Below are positions 42,839-51,641 of a DNA stretch of 64,000 nucleotides, piece by piece (the first letter of the stretch is position 1; each line of letters starts with the position of its first letter). A program made the translations under genes and the position numbers. A model generated the notes under the pieces. That model had not been told where the DNA came from, did not search any database, and saw nothing but the letters and a program-made list of their open reading frames with translations. Location: NCBI RefSeq assembly GCF_027925155.1, contig NZ_BSDY01000013.1, forward strand, positions 18,343 through 82,342. Reading direction: 5' to 3'. Source of the stretch: Propionigenium maris DSM 9537. Its GTDB lineage: Bacteria; Fusobacteriota; Fusobacteriia; Fusobacteriales; Fusobacteriaceae.

Positions 42839-44173
42839 TTAAAACCTTTTTGTCAGGGATACTCCAAAAGCTGTAACTTCCTTGTTGTATCTTACTGTAT
42901 CCTCCTCTCCCAATGCCGGAGTATCACTATAATCTGTTCCATCTGCTGCACTATACCAATAATGACTAACTGAAACTACCCAGGTAGTGGTGTCATTTTC
43001 TCTACACTTCAAACCTGTTCCAAGCATAAATGAATCAAGAGCAAATTCTATATCTGAGTAGGTGTCCTCATCAGCTCCGGTAACAGCATAGTTAGCCCCT
43101 GTCATCCAGGCTACCTTAGAGGTTATCCAGTATTCCGACCCCAGAGATACCTCCCAGCCATTGTCATACTCGCCGTGGGTATAATCATCGTCCAGCTTGG
43201 CATCCTTATTGAAGTAGTAGTTTCCCCCTGCAAATGCCGTCCATACATCAGTGACTCAATATGAAGCTCCAAGAGCTAAGATAGCCGGGAGATCCCTCCT
43301 GGATTCATTTCCGTCTCCATATTGAGGGAAAAACGTTGAGACCCCTAGAGGCAGATTTATATTTCCGGGACCGGGAAGCCTTATATCAGCCATCTCTTCA
43401 TCTGCATCTGCTTCAAAGTTCATATTTATTTTTGTATCATACCTCATCCCTATATTAAGATTTTCTGTAGCCCTGTAGTTCAGGCCGAATACTCCCCCAT
43501 ACCCCCAGGCAGTTCTTTCAGAATCTATGCTTCCTTCCAGGTGCTGAGTTCGTCCTGTTACAGATTTCAGGTCCCCTGCAAACTTGGTTTTTAATGTTCT
43601 TTCACCATAGACCACTCTTCCTGCTGCTGAGACCGAAACCTTCTCTGTTATAAACCATGCACGTCCCAATGTAGTCTGGATATAGTGGTTTCCCCCTTCA
43701 TCGGAGTTTTCAGTTAACTGTGCATCCTTTACCCCGGGAACCGACTCCATTATTGGGGCTACCATCTCCAGTCCGGGAACGCCATTGTCGTATTCTAAAT
43801 ATCCTCCTCCTGCGATTCCTCCCAGTGTCCAATACCATGCTCTCCGATCATTCTTATCAATATATGAAATATTCGGGATTATATCCACTAAATCTGCATC
43901 ATAGGTATCACCTCTATACTTCATCTCCTCCCTTCCTGTGGCAAGCTGTGCACCAATCTGAAAATATCTTCCGTTTTCTATCTGCATAAGCCCTGCCGGG
44001 TTATAGTATTGAGATGTTCCCGGATTTACTGCTCCCTGCTGTGCCGGATTGGCATTATACTCTGGTGTATAGTTTTGTATGTGATCTATAGATGCTCCGT
44101 ATGCCGCTCCTGATAAGCCCAAAAGCAATACCCCTGAACTCATTTTTTTAAATGTCCATTCCTTTAAATACAT
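42839..44173 (-). pseudogene. OmpP1/FadL-family outer-membrane protein with one in-frame TGA
   Basis: Signal peptide (LLLGLSGAAYGA) then the family start QYYNPAGLMQIENGRYFQIGAQL. Frame is continuous from 44173 to 42839 except for TGA at 43258-43256, after ILALGASY; reading on gives VTDVWTAFAGGNYYFNKDA and ends in a C-terminal phenylalanine (VSLTKRF), as outer-membrane barrels do. About 444 residues in all. FadL-type proteins take up fatty acids and hydrophobic compounds. Selenocysteine is not expected in a barrel, so this is a nonsense mutation (or a sequencing error). Confidence 0.85.
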
Positions 44174-44200
44174 TTTTCTATCTCCCCGTTTCTTTAGTTA

Positions 44201-44216
44201 GTGAGTAATCACTTAC
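44201..44216. promoter_or_regulatory. TetR operator, OmpP1/FadL side
   Basis: GTGAGTAATCACTTAC, an imperfect palindrome just upstream of the outer-membrane-protein gene. The identical 16 bases occur in opposite orientation at 44827-44842. Confidence 0.75.
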
Positions 44217-44246
44217 CAGTGTGTTGAAAAAAAACTGAATGAAGTA

Positions 44247-44816
44247 TCATTCAGCTGCTAATATTAATGACATTAAACTTGATATTACCTCTTCCCTCAT
44301 TTCTTTGGTAAGTATCAAGTCTCCTGTGGTAGCTAATCTGGCAATCTCTACAATTGGAGTATTTGCAAATGCATGATAAAAAGATATCGGCCTGTCCTTA
44401 AAAAAACCACTCTTAATGTTTTCATCGATGTACTGCATTAAATTCTCCAATTCCCTCTTGCCTCTCTCATTAATAACCTGATTCATGTAGGTTGAATTGG
44501 TAAATTGAAGGTAGTATTTCAGCTGATCCTCATTTGCCAGGAAATAATCCAGATAATTGGAATAAACCCTTCTGCATTTTTCCAGCGGATCTTTAATGTC
44601 TTTAGTACCTCTAAAAATTTCCTTGTCTAAGTCTGATTTGATCTTTAGGTAAACCTCCATAAGAAACTCATCTTTACTGGAAAAATGCTTATATATGGTC
44701 CCCTCAGAAAATCCAGCTTTTTTTGCAATCTTAGAAGTTGGTGTATTATGAAGTCCAAAAGTGTTTACCAGTTCCATAGCTGCCTGAATTAATTTATCTC
44801 GTGTATTGATATTCAT
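44247..44816 (-). CDS. TetR-family regulator
   Basis: 189 residues from the ATG at 44816 (AAGGAG upstream; a GTG directly before it is also open). N-terminal TetR helix-turn-helix: TPTSKIAKKAGFSEGTIYKHFSSKDEFL. The C-terminal ligand domain is not diagnostic. It is followed on the same strand by the outer-membrane-protein gene. The same 16-bp palindrome precedes both genes, so it probably represses itself and the transporter-type gene until a lipophilic ligand binds. Confidence 0.92.
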   Translation of the reverse strand: MNINTRDKLIQAAMELVNTFGLHNTPTSKIAKKAGFSEGTIYKHFSSKDEFLMEVYLKIKSDLDKEIFRGTKDIKDPLEKCRRVYSNYLDYFLANEDQLKYYLQFTNSTYMNQVINERGKRELENLMQYIDENIKSGFFKDRPISFYHAFANTPIVEIARLATTGDLILTKEMREEVISSLMSLILAAE

Positions 44817-44826
44817 CACGCTCCTT

Positions 44827-44842
44827 GTAAGTGATTACTCAC
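44827..44842. promoter_or_regulatory. TetR operator, autoregulatory
   Basis: GTAAGTGATTACTCAC, exact reverse complement of the site at 44201-44216, ten bases upstream of the tetR start codon. Confidence 0.75.
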
Positions 44843-44999
44843 TAAAAACAAAGTATAGTTTATACATATATATTTGTCAAGGTAAAAAAGTCCTTCCATT
44901 GAAACTTCACCATAACCGAATAGGACAGTATCTTAAAAATATATGAAAATCAAATGATAAAAGCATCTAGTTTCTAATATTAGGTAATGAAAAAAAATC

Positions 45000-45028
45000 T
45001 TGACACTACTTGGATATCCAAGTAAAAT
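45000..45028 (+). promoter_or_regulatory. Promoter and operator of the MarR gene
   Basis: TTGACA (45000-45005), 17-base spacer, TAAAAT (45023-45028). The spacer contains the perfect palindrome ACTTGGATATCCAAGT at 45008-45023, so bound repressor would block polymerase. Confidence 0.85.
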
Positions 45029-45034
45029 AAATTT

Positions 45035-45472
45035 ATGAAATATGATAATACTATTAACTTAATAAGCAGAATAAGAGAACTATCGGGAAATGTAATTGTT
45101 TCCGAGCTGGAGAAGGCAGGGGTAGCAGGGATCGTTCCCTCCCACGGGGATATAATAGTGACCCTGATAAAGCACAGGGAGCTCACCATGACGGAGATAG
45201 CAGAGAGGATCAAAAGAGACCGTTCCACCGTTACTACCCTGGTTAAGAAGTTGAATAAGCTTGGCTTCACCGACACAAAGAAAAATGAGCTGGACCAAAG
45301 ATCGAGCCTGGTGTTCCTTACACCAAAGGGAAGGGAGTTGGAGAATGGGTTTAAGGAGATTTCTGAAAAACTATATTCTATTCAGTATGAAGGGGTAACA
45401 GAGGAGGAAAGAGAAGTTTTCAGAAGGGTTCTGATAAAGATGCACGATAACTTTAATAAAAGAGTTCTGTAA
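45035..45472 (+). CDS. MarR-family regulator
   Basis: 145 residues; winged helix at about 45-110 (LTMTEIAERIKRDRSTVTTLVKKLNKLGF) with flanking dimer helices. The start lies only seven bases after the -10 box, so the leader is very short or absent. Its own promoter and the following antiporter gene share an almost identical 16-bp palindrome, so autoregulation and control of the antiporter are likely. Confidence 0.93.
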   Translation: MKYDNTINLISRIRELSGNVIVSELEKAGVAGIVPSHGDIIVTLIKHRELTMTEIAERIKRDRSTVTTLVKKLNKLGFTDTKKNELDQRSSLVFLTPKGRELENGFKEISEKLYSIQYEGVTEEEREVFRRVLIKMHDNFNKRVL

Positions 45473-45500
45473 AAATTAGATATTATATCTAATTTTTTTA
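45473..45500 (+). terminator. Terminator of the MarR gene
   Basis: AT-only palindrome aaattagatat/atatctaattt followed by T; stands between the regulator and the antiporter gene. Confidence 0.7.
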
Positions 45501-45507
45501 TAAATAT

Positions 45508-45523
45508 ACTTGGATGTCCAAGT
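45508..45523. promoter_or_regulatory. MarR operator at the antiporter gene
   Basis: ACTTGGATGTCCAAGT, one base different from the site in the marR promoter; 17 bases before the antiporter start and overlapping a TATACT box (45505-45510). Confidence 0.8.
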
Positions 45524-45540
45524 AGGATGGAGGTTGTTTT

Positions 45541-46926
45541 ATGGATTATGGATGGGTATCTCTTTTACCCATGGTTTTGGCACTTCTGCTAGCTGTTGTA
45601 ACAAGGGATGTTTTAATCGCTCTTCTTTCCGGGATATTATTTTCCGATTTAATCTTAGGTTACTATGGAGGAGATGTCTTTGCAGGGATAGACGGTATAG
45701 CAGAGGTATTTTTAGACGGGTGGGCTGTACGGTCGATATTGTTTTGTCTCATGATCGGTTCCTTTGTCCATGTAATAGAAATGTCGGGAGGGATCAGGGG
45801 ACTCCTGATACTTCTCACTGAAAGGAAGCAGGTGGTAACCTCCAAGAGGAGGGCTGAACTCTTGGCATATTTAATAGGTCTGCTACTCTTTATAGAGGCA
45901 ACCAGCTCCACAGTTATATCGGGAGTATCAGCAAAACCATTCTTTGACAGGTATGGGATTCCAAGAGAGAAGCTGGCATATATAACTGATTCCACCTCCG
46001 CTCCCATAGCCTGGCTCTTTCCCCTAAATGCAGCTGGAGCATTTCTCATGGCCATGGTAGGAACTCAGATCTCAGCGGGAACTATAGGAGGAGATCCCCT
46101 TACCTATGTGGTAAGGTCTATTCCCTTTCAGCTCTACAGTATATTTGCAGTAACCCTAGTAGGAATTACCATAGTAACCGGAAGGGACCTCAAGATAATG
46201 GAGGAGATCTCTGGAGAAAGAGTAGGAGTAGAGGAGACTTCAGCAGTTCAGGAAGAGGAGAAGAAAAAGCCCAGGGCCATGAATATGATCCTTCCCACAT
46301 TAAGCCTGATATTGAGTATTTTTGGAATTCTCTACATTACAGGGGAGGGATCTATAGGCTCTGGTAATGGAAGTGTTGCAATATTTAACGGGATGATAGT
46401 TACATTGATATTAACGGGGATCTACTACGGTATTCAGGGAGTTGTGGATCCTAAAAAATATATAGAGTGGTGTGTAGAGGGGATGTCCAATTTTCTTCAG
46501 ATAACCATAATACTTGTGCTGGCCTTTGCCCTGAGCAATCTCCTTAACCAACTTGGACTGGGAAGGTATATGGCAGAGATAAGTGGAGATATGAGTCCAG
46601 TGCTGCTGCCAGTGTCGATATTTTTGCTGGGATCCCTTACATCTGTTGCCACAGGAACCAGTGGGGGCACTGCAGCAGTGCTCATGCCCATTGCCATTCC
46701 CATGGCAGTAAACCTGGGAGTGGATATCCACCTGACCATAGGGGCTGTGGTATCCAGTGCTGTCTTCGGGGACCACTGCTCCCCTATTTCAGATTCTACG
46801 ATACTGGCTTCCATGATCTCAGAGGTGGATGTGATGGACCATGTGAAGACCCAGCTCCCCTATGCCCTTATATCTGGGGGAATCTCTGCAGCAGGTTTTT
46901 TACTTCTGGGAATATTTTATAGGTAA
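45541..46926 (+). CDS. NhaC-family Na+/H+ antiporter-like transporter
   Basis: 461 residues with about eleven membrane helices. LLAVVTRDVLIALLSGILF, the conserved PIAWLFPLNAAGAFLM and the C-terminal FGDHCSPISDSTILASM are typical of the NhaC family, which also includes tyrosine, malate-lactate and other antiporters. A 45-residue hydrophilic loop with EEEKKKP divides the halves. Specific repression by the neighbouring MarR suggests it responds to a small-molecule signal, so its true substrate may be organic. Confidence 0.88.
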   Translation: MDYGWVSLLPMVLALLLAVVTRDVLIALLSGILFSDLILGYYGGDVFAGIDGIAEVFLDGWAVRSILFCLMIGSFVHVIEMSGGIRGLLILLTERKQVVTSKRRAELLAYLIGLLLFIEATSSTVISGVSAKPFFDRYGIPREKLAYITDSTSAPIAWLFPLNAAGAFLMAMVGTQISAGTIGGDPLTYVVRSIPFQLYSIFAVTLVGITIVTGRDLKIMEEISGERVGVEETSAVQEEEKKKPRAMNMILPTLSLILSIFGILYITGEGSIGSGNGSVAIFNGMIVTLILTGIYYGIQGVVDPKKYIEWCVEGMSNFLQITIILVLAFALSNLLNQLGLGRYMAEISGDMSPVLLPVSIFLLGSLTSVATGTSGGTAAVLMPIAIPMAVNLGVDIHLTIGAVVSSAVFGDHCSPISDSTILASMISEVDVMDHVKTQLPYALISGGISAAGFLLLGIFYR

Positions 46927-46983
46927 GTGTTTAATAGATAGATATGATGTTGTTGATTTTATATTTGATATTAGGAGGACAGG

Positions 46984-47649
46984 ATGAATATTAAGGAAAT
47001 CTATGAAAAGTTTGATGCAATAGGGTCTCTGACCTTTGCAACTATTAATGAAGGGTACCCAGAAACAAGGATTGCTCACTTCTTTGCCCACGACGATGAG
47101 GGCTTATACTTCAGAACCATGTACCCAAAGCCCTTTTACAAGCAATTAAAGGAGAGTAAAAAGGTGTCTGTATGCGGTCTCTACGGTTCTACAGAGGTTG
47201 GTCACGGAGAGGATGGACTGCCAAGCTTTGAGCCGGGATATACTATCAGGGTAACGGGAGATATCAGGGAGGTTTCCCTGGAGGAGATAAAAGACAAATC
47301 TTTAAACAGGGAGCTCTTTGACCTGGGAGTTAAGGATGTGGAAAAGTATCCTGCAATGAGAATCTTTGTGCTTTATAGAGGTAAGGGGGAGGTCTTTGAC
47401 TATGACTTTGAGTGTGAGCACAGGGATCACAAGCTCCTGAGAACAAACTTTACCTTTAACGGGTTCCCAGAGAAGGTATTCAGCCTGGAGGTCAAGGATG
47501 GATGCATAGGATGCGGAAGGTGCTTAGAGGGGTGCTCTTTTAAGGCCATAGAGAAGATCCATGGAAAGTATGTTATTGACAGGAGAAGGTGTGATGTCTG
47601 CGGGGACTGTATAGAGGTCTGTCCAGTAGGAGCCATTGGAGAAAAGTAG
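46984..47649 (+). CDS. Flavin split-barrel protein fused to a 2[4Fe-4S] ferredoxin
   Basis: 221 residues. Residues 1-140 resemble the pyridoxamine-phosphate-oxidase-like FMN-binding split barrel ([36 protein letters not shown]). Residues 160-220 hold two tetranuclear cluster motifs, [13 protein letters not shown] and [12 protein letters not shown]. An electron-transfer flavoprotein, substrate unknown. AGGAGGAC precedes the ATG. 57 bases after the antiporter, possibly one transcript. Confidence 0.88.
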   Translation: MNIKEIYEKFDAIGSLTFATINEGYPETRIAHFFAHDDEGLYFRTMYPKPFYKQLKESKKVSVCGLYGSTEVGHGEDGLPSFEPGYTIRVTGDIREVSLEEIKDKSLNRELFDLGVKDVEKYPAMRIFVLYRGKGEVFDYDFECEHRDHKLLRTNFTFNGFPEKVFSLEVKDGCIGCGRCLEGCSFKAIEKIHGKYVIDRRRCDVCGDCIEVCPVGAIGEK

Positions 47650-47676
47650 GGAAGATCCTGGAAATATGGGATAAAA

Positions 47677-47702
47677 AAAAGGGGCCTATGGGCTCCTTTT
47701 TT
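47677..47702. terminator. Bidirectional terminator
   Basis: aaaaggggcc-tatg-ggctcctttt, with T tracts on both strands, between convergent genes. Confidence 0.85.
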
Positions 47703-47718
47703 AGTTGTTCTATGAAGT

Positions 47719-48396
47719 TTAATAGTTGCAGTAGAGGGTTCCCCTTCTGATGCCTCTGTTCCTCCAGATGAAGTAGATAAACCCAGATGAAAGATAGCCT
47801 GCAGAAGCCAGAAGGAATGAGTCCTTACCAAAACTAAAATATGACATGCTTCCCACTATTCCTCCTGCAAAAAATCCCAGGATAAGAGTAAGAAGGAACT
47901 TTATCTTCCATACATCAGAGTGTTTTTTTCTCAGGTAGTTTCCTATATAAACCCCCATGTCTGTAAGGCCTCCTGTAATGTGAGTCATCCTCACAGTCAT
48001 TCCCTTATATGTGATAAAGAGACCATTCTGCATCCCGCAGAGGAATGCGAGGACCTGGAGAAAGCCTCTCTCTATATCTATAAAATGAAAGTTTAAAAAC
48101 AGAGCTATCCCTATGAAGAGGAGCATCATTCCATAGCGCTTTCCAGGATTGAACTCCTTCTCTTCCAGCACATAGCCTGAGGTGATCCCCCCCACAAGAA
48201 AGAAGATAATCGTGGAAAAAACCCTCAAGAACACCTGATACTCTCCCTGAACAAAGGCAATGGATGAGTTGGTTGTGTTCCCGGTAAAGTGACTTACAGG
48301 TGTGGAATATATAAGGATCCCCAAAGCGTTGATAAATCCGCTGAGGGATGCCAAAAGAGTCGATAAAAATAAAAGTCCTGCTTCTTGTTTCTTCAT
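47719..48396 (-). CDS. YoaK/DUF1275-family membrane protein
   Basis: 225 residues, six to seven membrane helices. The family start LASLSGFINALGILIYSTPVSHFTGNTTN and the central GMQNGLF...VRMTHITGGLTDMGVYIG are characteristic. Function not established for the family. Single gene. Confidence 0.88.
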   Translation of the reverse strand: MKKQEAGLLFLSTLLASLSGFINALGILIYSTPVSHFTGNTTNSSIAFVQGEYQVFLRVFSTIIFFLVGGITSGYVLEEKEFNPGKRYGMMLLFIGIALFLNFHFIDIERGFLQVLAFLCGMQNGLFITYKGMTVRMTHITGGLTDMGVYIGNYLRKKHSDVWKIKFLLTLILGFFAGGIVGSMSYFSFGKDSFLLASAGYLSSGFIYFIWRNRGIRRGTLYCNY

Positions 48397-48530
48397 AACC
48401 TCATCTCCAAAAAAATAATTGTATGAATATTATATCATCTTTTCCTTCCCTGAGTAAGGTGGAATTACTCAAATATGGTTAATGTAAAGTTAACACCTTT
48501 ATAAGATCTCATCTGAATTAAAAGGAAGAG

Positions 48531-48558
48531 AAGGCTCCCCTTTATATAGGGGAGCCTT
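48531..48558 (-). terminator. Terminator of the ATP-grasp operon
   Basis: 10-bp hairpin aaggctcccc/ggggagcctt with an 8-base loop; on the minus strand it is followed by a pyrimidine-rich tract. Confidence 0.7.
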
Positions 48559-48577
48559 AAACTTAATTGAGGCAGGA

Positions 48578-49888
48578 CTAGAGATCCTTCCTCATATATA
48601 TTGAATACTTTAATTTTCTGGGGCTTTGGATGGGGTAGAACCCCCTCCTGCTGTGGAAGTTGATGGTGTTTTCATACTTGAGGGACTCAATATAGAGGTG
48701 GTTATACCCCTCTCTTCTTGCAAAATCTTCTCTGATACTACAGATCTTCTTTGCCACTCCCATTCCCTGAATGGTGGGGTCTACATTGAGCATCTTGGCT
48801 TCAACTCTATCATCCTTTCTTATAAGGATACCGCAACCTACTACTTCATCCCTTCTTCGGGTATAGATCAAAAATGACTCTTTAATCCTTTCCAGCATAA
48901 CCTCTGGTGTCTTATTGGAGGTAAGGTGATCGATCTCGCAACTTGTATACTCCCCCCTATTACTCTCCCTGTAGTTTCTCTGCATGAGCTCTGCTATCCT
49001 CTCTGCCACTATCTCATCTGCCTCTGCCTCGGTACTGTCTGAGAAGTTATTGAGGGTATGGTAGGAGATATTATCAGTATTCTTTCTGATAAAGGATGAA
49101 ATTGCCTGGTGAACAGCGTTTCCTATGGCTTGGATAATTGCCTTATAGTAGATGCCATTATTCTCATTACAGTAAACCTTCTTTACTTCAAGGGGGAAAA
49201 CCACCGTCCTGCAGAAGTGTGTGTTAACAAATTCAGCCAGGTACCCCCTTCCGTAGAAAACAATGTTTTCCCCGCTGAGGTTATCCACGGTATCGATATC
49301 TAATTTTACTATCTCCTCCAGGAAGGCATTGGATCTATCTCTGAAGGAGTCCTTTACAAAGTGGGTTCCCAGATTAAATAGGGGAGCCTCATGGTTGACT
49401 CCGTCCCTTCTATAGTTGTATGAATGGAGATCAAAGATAAATACCTCAGGGAAGAGGTACTCCAACCTCCTTATGAGGAAGGAGATTACCTCATAGAACT
49501 CATCGTGTTTTGCCAGGGAATCCTTGATTTCAGAGGGGTCCAGCTTCTCACGCCAGACCTTCTTTCCCCAGGCTTCGTCGTAGATACAGCTATTCTTTCC
49601 CCTGTTGAGGTCGTATTCATATCTGCTGTCTAGAGCCACCACAGTAATTGGTAGTTCCTTTATAAACTCATCTGTGCAGGGGTCCTCCTCCTGCCACCTG
49701 TGAAATCCAGAGAGGTTGATCTTGTAGTTAAGTTCCTTTCTCAGGGCACTTCCAGCATGGATTGCAGTTCCAATATATGGAACATAGGAATCTATCTTTA
49801 TCTTAAATCCTCCACTCTGGCTGATTGCCTCAAAGGCTTCCAGATGATGGATTTTATCCAATATACCCTTAGTGGTTAATTTTTTCAT
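48578..49888 (-). CDS. N-formylglutamate amidohydrolase-like domain fused to a GNAT acetyltransferase
   Basis: 436 residues. Residues 1-260 look like the FGase fold: YIGTAIHAG, IFDLHSYNYRRDG and FVNTHFCR keep the likely metal and catalytic residues. Residues about 300-436 are a GNAT domain (LNVDPTIQGMGVAKKICSIREDF; SRRGFYPI). Starts inside the end of the ATP-grasp gene (20-base overlap, AGAGG box). Such amidase-acetyltransferase-ligase sets are known from peptide-modifying amidoligase clusters; the product here is unknown. Confidence 0.82.
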   Translation of the reverse strand: MKKLTTKGILDKIHHLEAFEAISQSGGFKIKIDSYVPYIGTAIHAGSALRKELNYKINLSGFHRWQEEDPCTDEFIKELPITVVALDSRYEYDLNRGKNSCIYDEAWGKKVWREKLDPSEIKDSLAKHDEFYEVISFLIRRLEYLFPEVFIFDLHSYNYRRDGVNHEAPLFNLGTHFVKDSFRDRSNAFLEEIVKLDIDTVDNLSGENIVFYGRGYLAEFVNTHFCRTVVFPLEVKKVYCNENNGIYYKAIIQAIGNAVHQAISSFIRKNTDNISYHTLNNFSDSTEAEADEIVAERIAELMQRNYRESNRGEYTSCEIDHLTSNKTPEVMLERIKESFLIYTRRRDEVVGCGILIRKDDRVEAKMLNVDPTIQGMGVAKKICSIREDFARREGYNHLYIESLKYENTINFHSRRGFYPIQSPRKLKYSIYMRKDL

Positions 49889-50930
49889 AGCTTACCTCTT
49901 GCTTGAAGATCTTTCTTCTGTTTAATCTGAACTCCTTCTGGTTGAAGAAGTCTGAGATCTCCTGTACCTTGTCCTCAACGAAGTCGATTATATTCTTCTG
50001 TAGCTTAACTCTGTTAAGTTTATTGATGTTAACAATACCTCCGGGACTCTGAACATTGACCTCGATTAACTTACCGGCGATGATGTCAAGGCCTGCAAAG
50101 TAGATACCATCCTGAACAAGCTTCTTACCTATCCTTCTGCATATTCTTATCTCCTCATCGGTAAGTTTGTGTTTGACAGCACTTCCCCCGGCACTGATAT
50201 TGGATCTGTTGTCCTCAGCAGAGGGAACTCTGTTGTATGCGCCAATGGGTTCTCCATCTAACATTAGCACCCTTACATCTCCCTGATCTGCCTCTGGGAT
50301 ATATTCCTGAACAATAACGTAGTGTTTACCTGTCTTACCATTTATATAGAAGTCCAGTAGGGAGCTAAGATTTTTACGGGCACTCTTTTCAATAACAATA
50401 ACACCGCTTCCTCCATAACCGTCTAGGGGTTTTAAGATCATACGGTCGGCTCCAAAGTTCTCTATAACTCTCTTTAGATACTCAGCATTCTTTGAAACAA
50501 AGGTTCTTGGAATAAACTCATTGTTGGGATCATGAAATGAAGTGGTATATAGTTTGTTGTTAGCTTTTCTGATACCGTCTATATCATTTACGATGAAAAC
50601 CTCATCCTTCACTGAATCCAAAAAGTTCAGCATTATAGAGTCTACAGGGGGATCCTTCCTTAAAAATAATGCATCAAATACATTTATAGGAACCATCTTT
50701 TCCTCAAACTCCATGTTCTTATAGAAACTGTTAAAGTTATTCAGGACAAAACTTTCCTTCTTCAGCATCTTTACAAATCCATAGGTGATGTTATCTCTGA
50801 TTGTGAGGCTGTGGGGGTAGAGCACCCCTACCATATGCCCTCTTAGACAACACTCATGGATCATTCTAAGGGTAGAATCCTTAGCGGGATTTAAAGACTC
50901 CCACTCATCTATTATAAATGCTACGTTCAT
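49869..50930 (-). CDS. Glutathione-synthetase-like ATP-grasp ligase
   Basis: 353 residues. N-terminal domain of prokaryotic GshB type (FLRKDPPVDS, NDIDGIRKANNKLYT), then ATP-grasp with MILKPLDGYGGSGVIVIE and DVRVLMLDGEPIGAYNR, and metal ligands in GLDIIAGKLIEVNVQSPGGI. No gshA is present, so it may ligate a different pair of substrates. It is second in an operon after the ankyrin protein and overlaps the FGase-GNAT gene. GGAGG precedes the start. Confidence 0.88.
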   Translation of the reverse strand: MNVAFIIDEWESLNPAKDSTLRMIHECCLRGHMVGVLYPHSLTIRDNITYGFVKMLKKESFVLNNFNSFYKNMEFEEKMVPINVFDALFLRKDPPVDSIMLNFLDSVKDEVFIVNDIDGIRKANNKLYTTSFHDPNNEFIPRTFVSKNAEYLKRVIENFGADRMILKPLDGYGGSGVIVIEKSARKNLSSLLDFYINGKTGKHYVIVQEYIPEADQGDVRVLMLDGEPIGAYNRVPSAEDNRSNISAGGSAVKHKLTDEEIRICRRIGKKLVQDGIYFAGLDIIAGKLIEVNVQSPGGIVNINKLNRVKLQKNIIDFVEDKVQEISDFFNQKEFRLNRRKIFKQEVSYEKINH

Positions 50931-50958
50931 TAATTACCTCCAAAAAATTAATCTACTT

Positions 50959-51360
50959 TTAATCCTCCCACCTTCTGTGCTTGGGAATCTTTTCAGTATA
51001 TCCATAATCCTCGATATATCTCTCGATGATCCTTGAAAGATCCCTTCCAGTAAGATGTTCTGGTGTTCTCTGGGAGTTGTTTTTCACAGATAGATCTCCT
51101 CCTCCCTCTAACAGGAGCTGAAACATATCCCTGTCATTACCTCTTGCTGCCAGGTGAAGAGGGGTGTCTCCGACGTTATTTTTTAAGTTTACATCGGCAC
51201 CGAAATCCAAAAGGATCTCTACTCCACCAAGACTGCCAATTTTTGTTGCCACGTGTAAAAGGGTATTTCCATCAATATCTCTTTTATCCACTTTTTCATA
51301 GCTTAAAGCAGTTACAAACTTTTCAAGTTCATCTTGAATAAGATATTCAAATTCGTTCAT
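50959..51360 (-). CDS. Ankyrin-repeat protein
   Basis: 133 residues, no signal peptide. Two clear ankyrin repeats (DGNTLLHVATKIGSLGGVEILL; GDTPLHLAARGNDRDMFQLLL) and a third partial one. A binding scaffold. First gene of the operon with the ATP-grasp and FGase-GNAT genes, 28 bases upstream; it may hold the enzymes together or bind their substrate protein. AGAGG precedes the ATG. Confidence 0.88.
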   Translation of the reverse strand: MNEFEYLIQDELEKFVTALSYEKVDKRDIDGNTLLHVATKIGSLGGVEILLDFGADVNLKNNVGDTPLHLAARGNDRDMFQLLLEGGGDLSVKNNSQRTPEHLTGRDLSRIIERYIEDYGYTEKIPKHRRWED

Positions 51361-51597
51361 TTAACACCTCTAATATTAGTTATAGTGACTTAAAAACATT
51401 CTCAGCTCATATAACGTAATATTTCATCGATACCAACCATTATACTCTTTGAATATATATAAGCTGAGATTAGCAAGATATTTTATATCTTTAATCCATT
51501 AAAAGCAACAAAAATTTACAGGAAATCCATATATTTTTTAATTAGTAAATATTTACTTTTTATATGGTTTTAAAAAAGATAAATATCATCTGAAAAA

Positions 51598-51625
51598 GAA
51601 AAAAAGCTGCCATAAAATGACAGCT
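51598..51625 (-). terminator. Terminator of the FMN-binding protein gene
   Basis: agctgccat/atgacagct hairpin (one G-U) and seven T on the minus side. Confidence 0.85.
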
Positions 51626-51641
51626 AATCCTTGTATTTTAA

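Noticed and set aside
48578..50930. Standard glutathione biosynthesis plus histidine degradation
   Set aside because: No gshA or hut genes present, and the amidase is fused to an acetyltransferase within the ligase operon.
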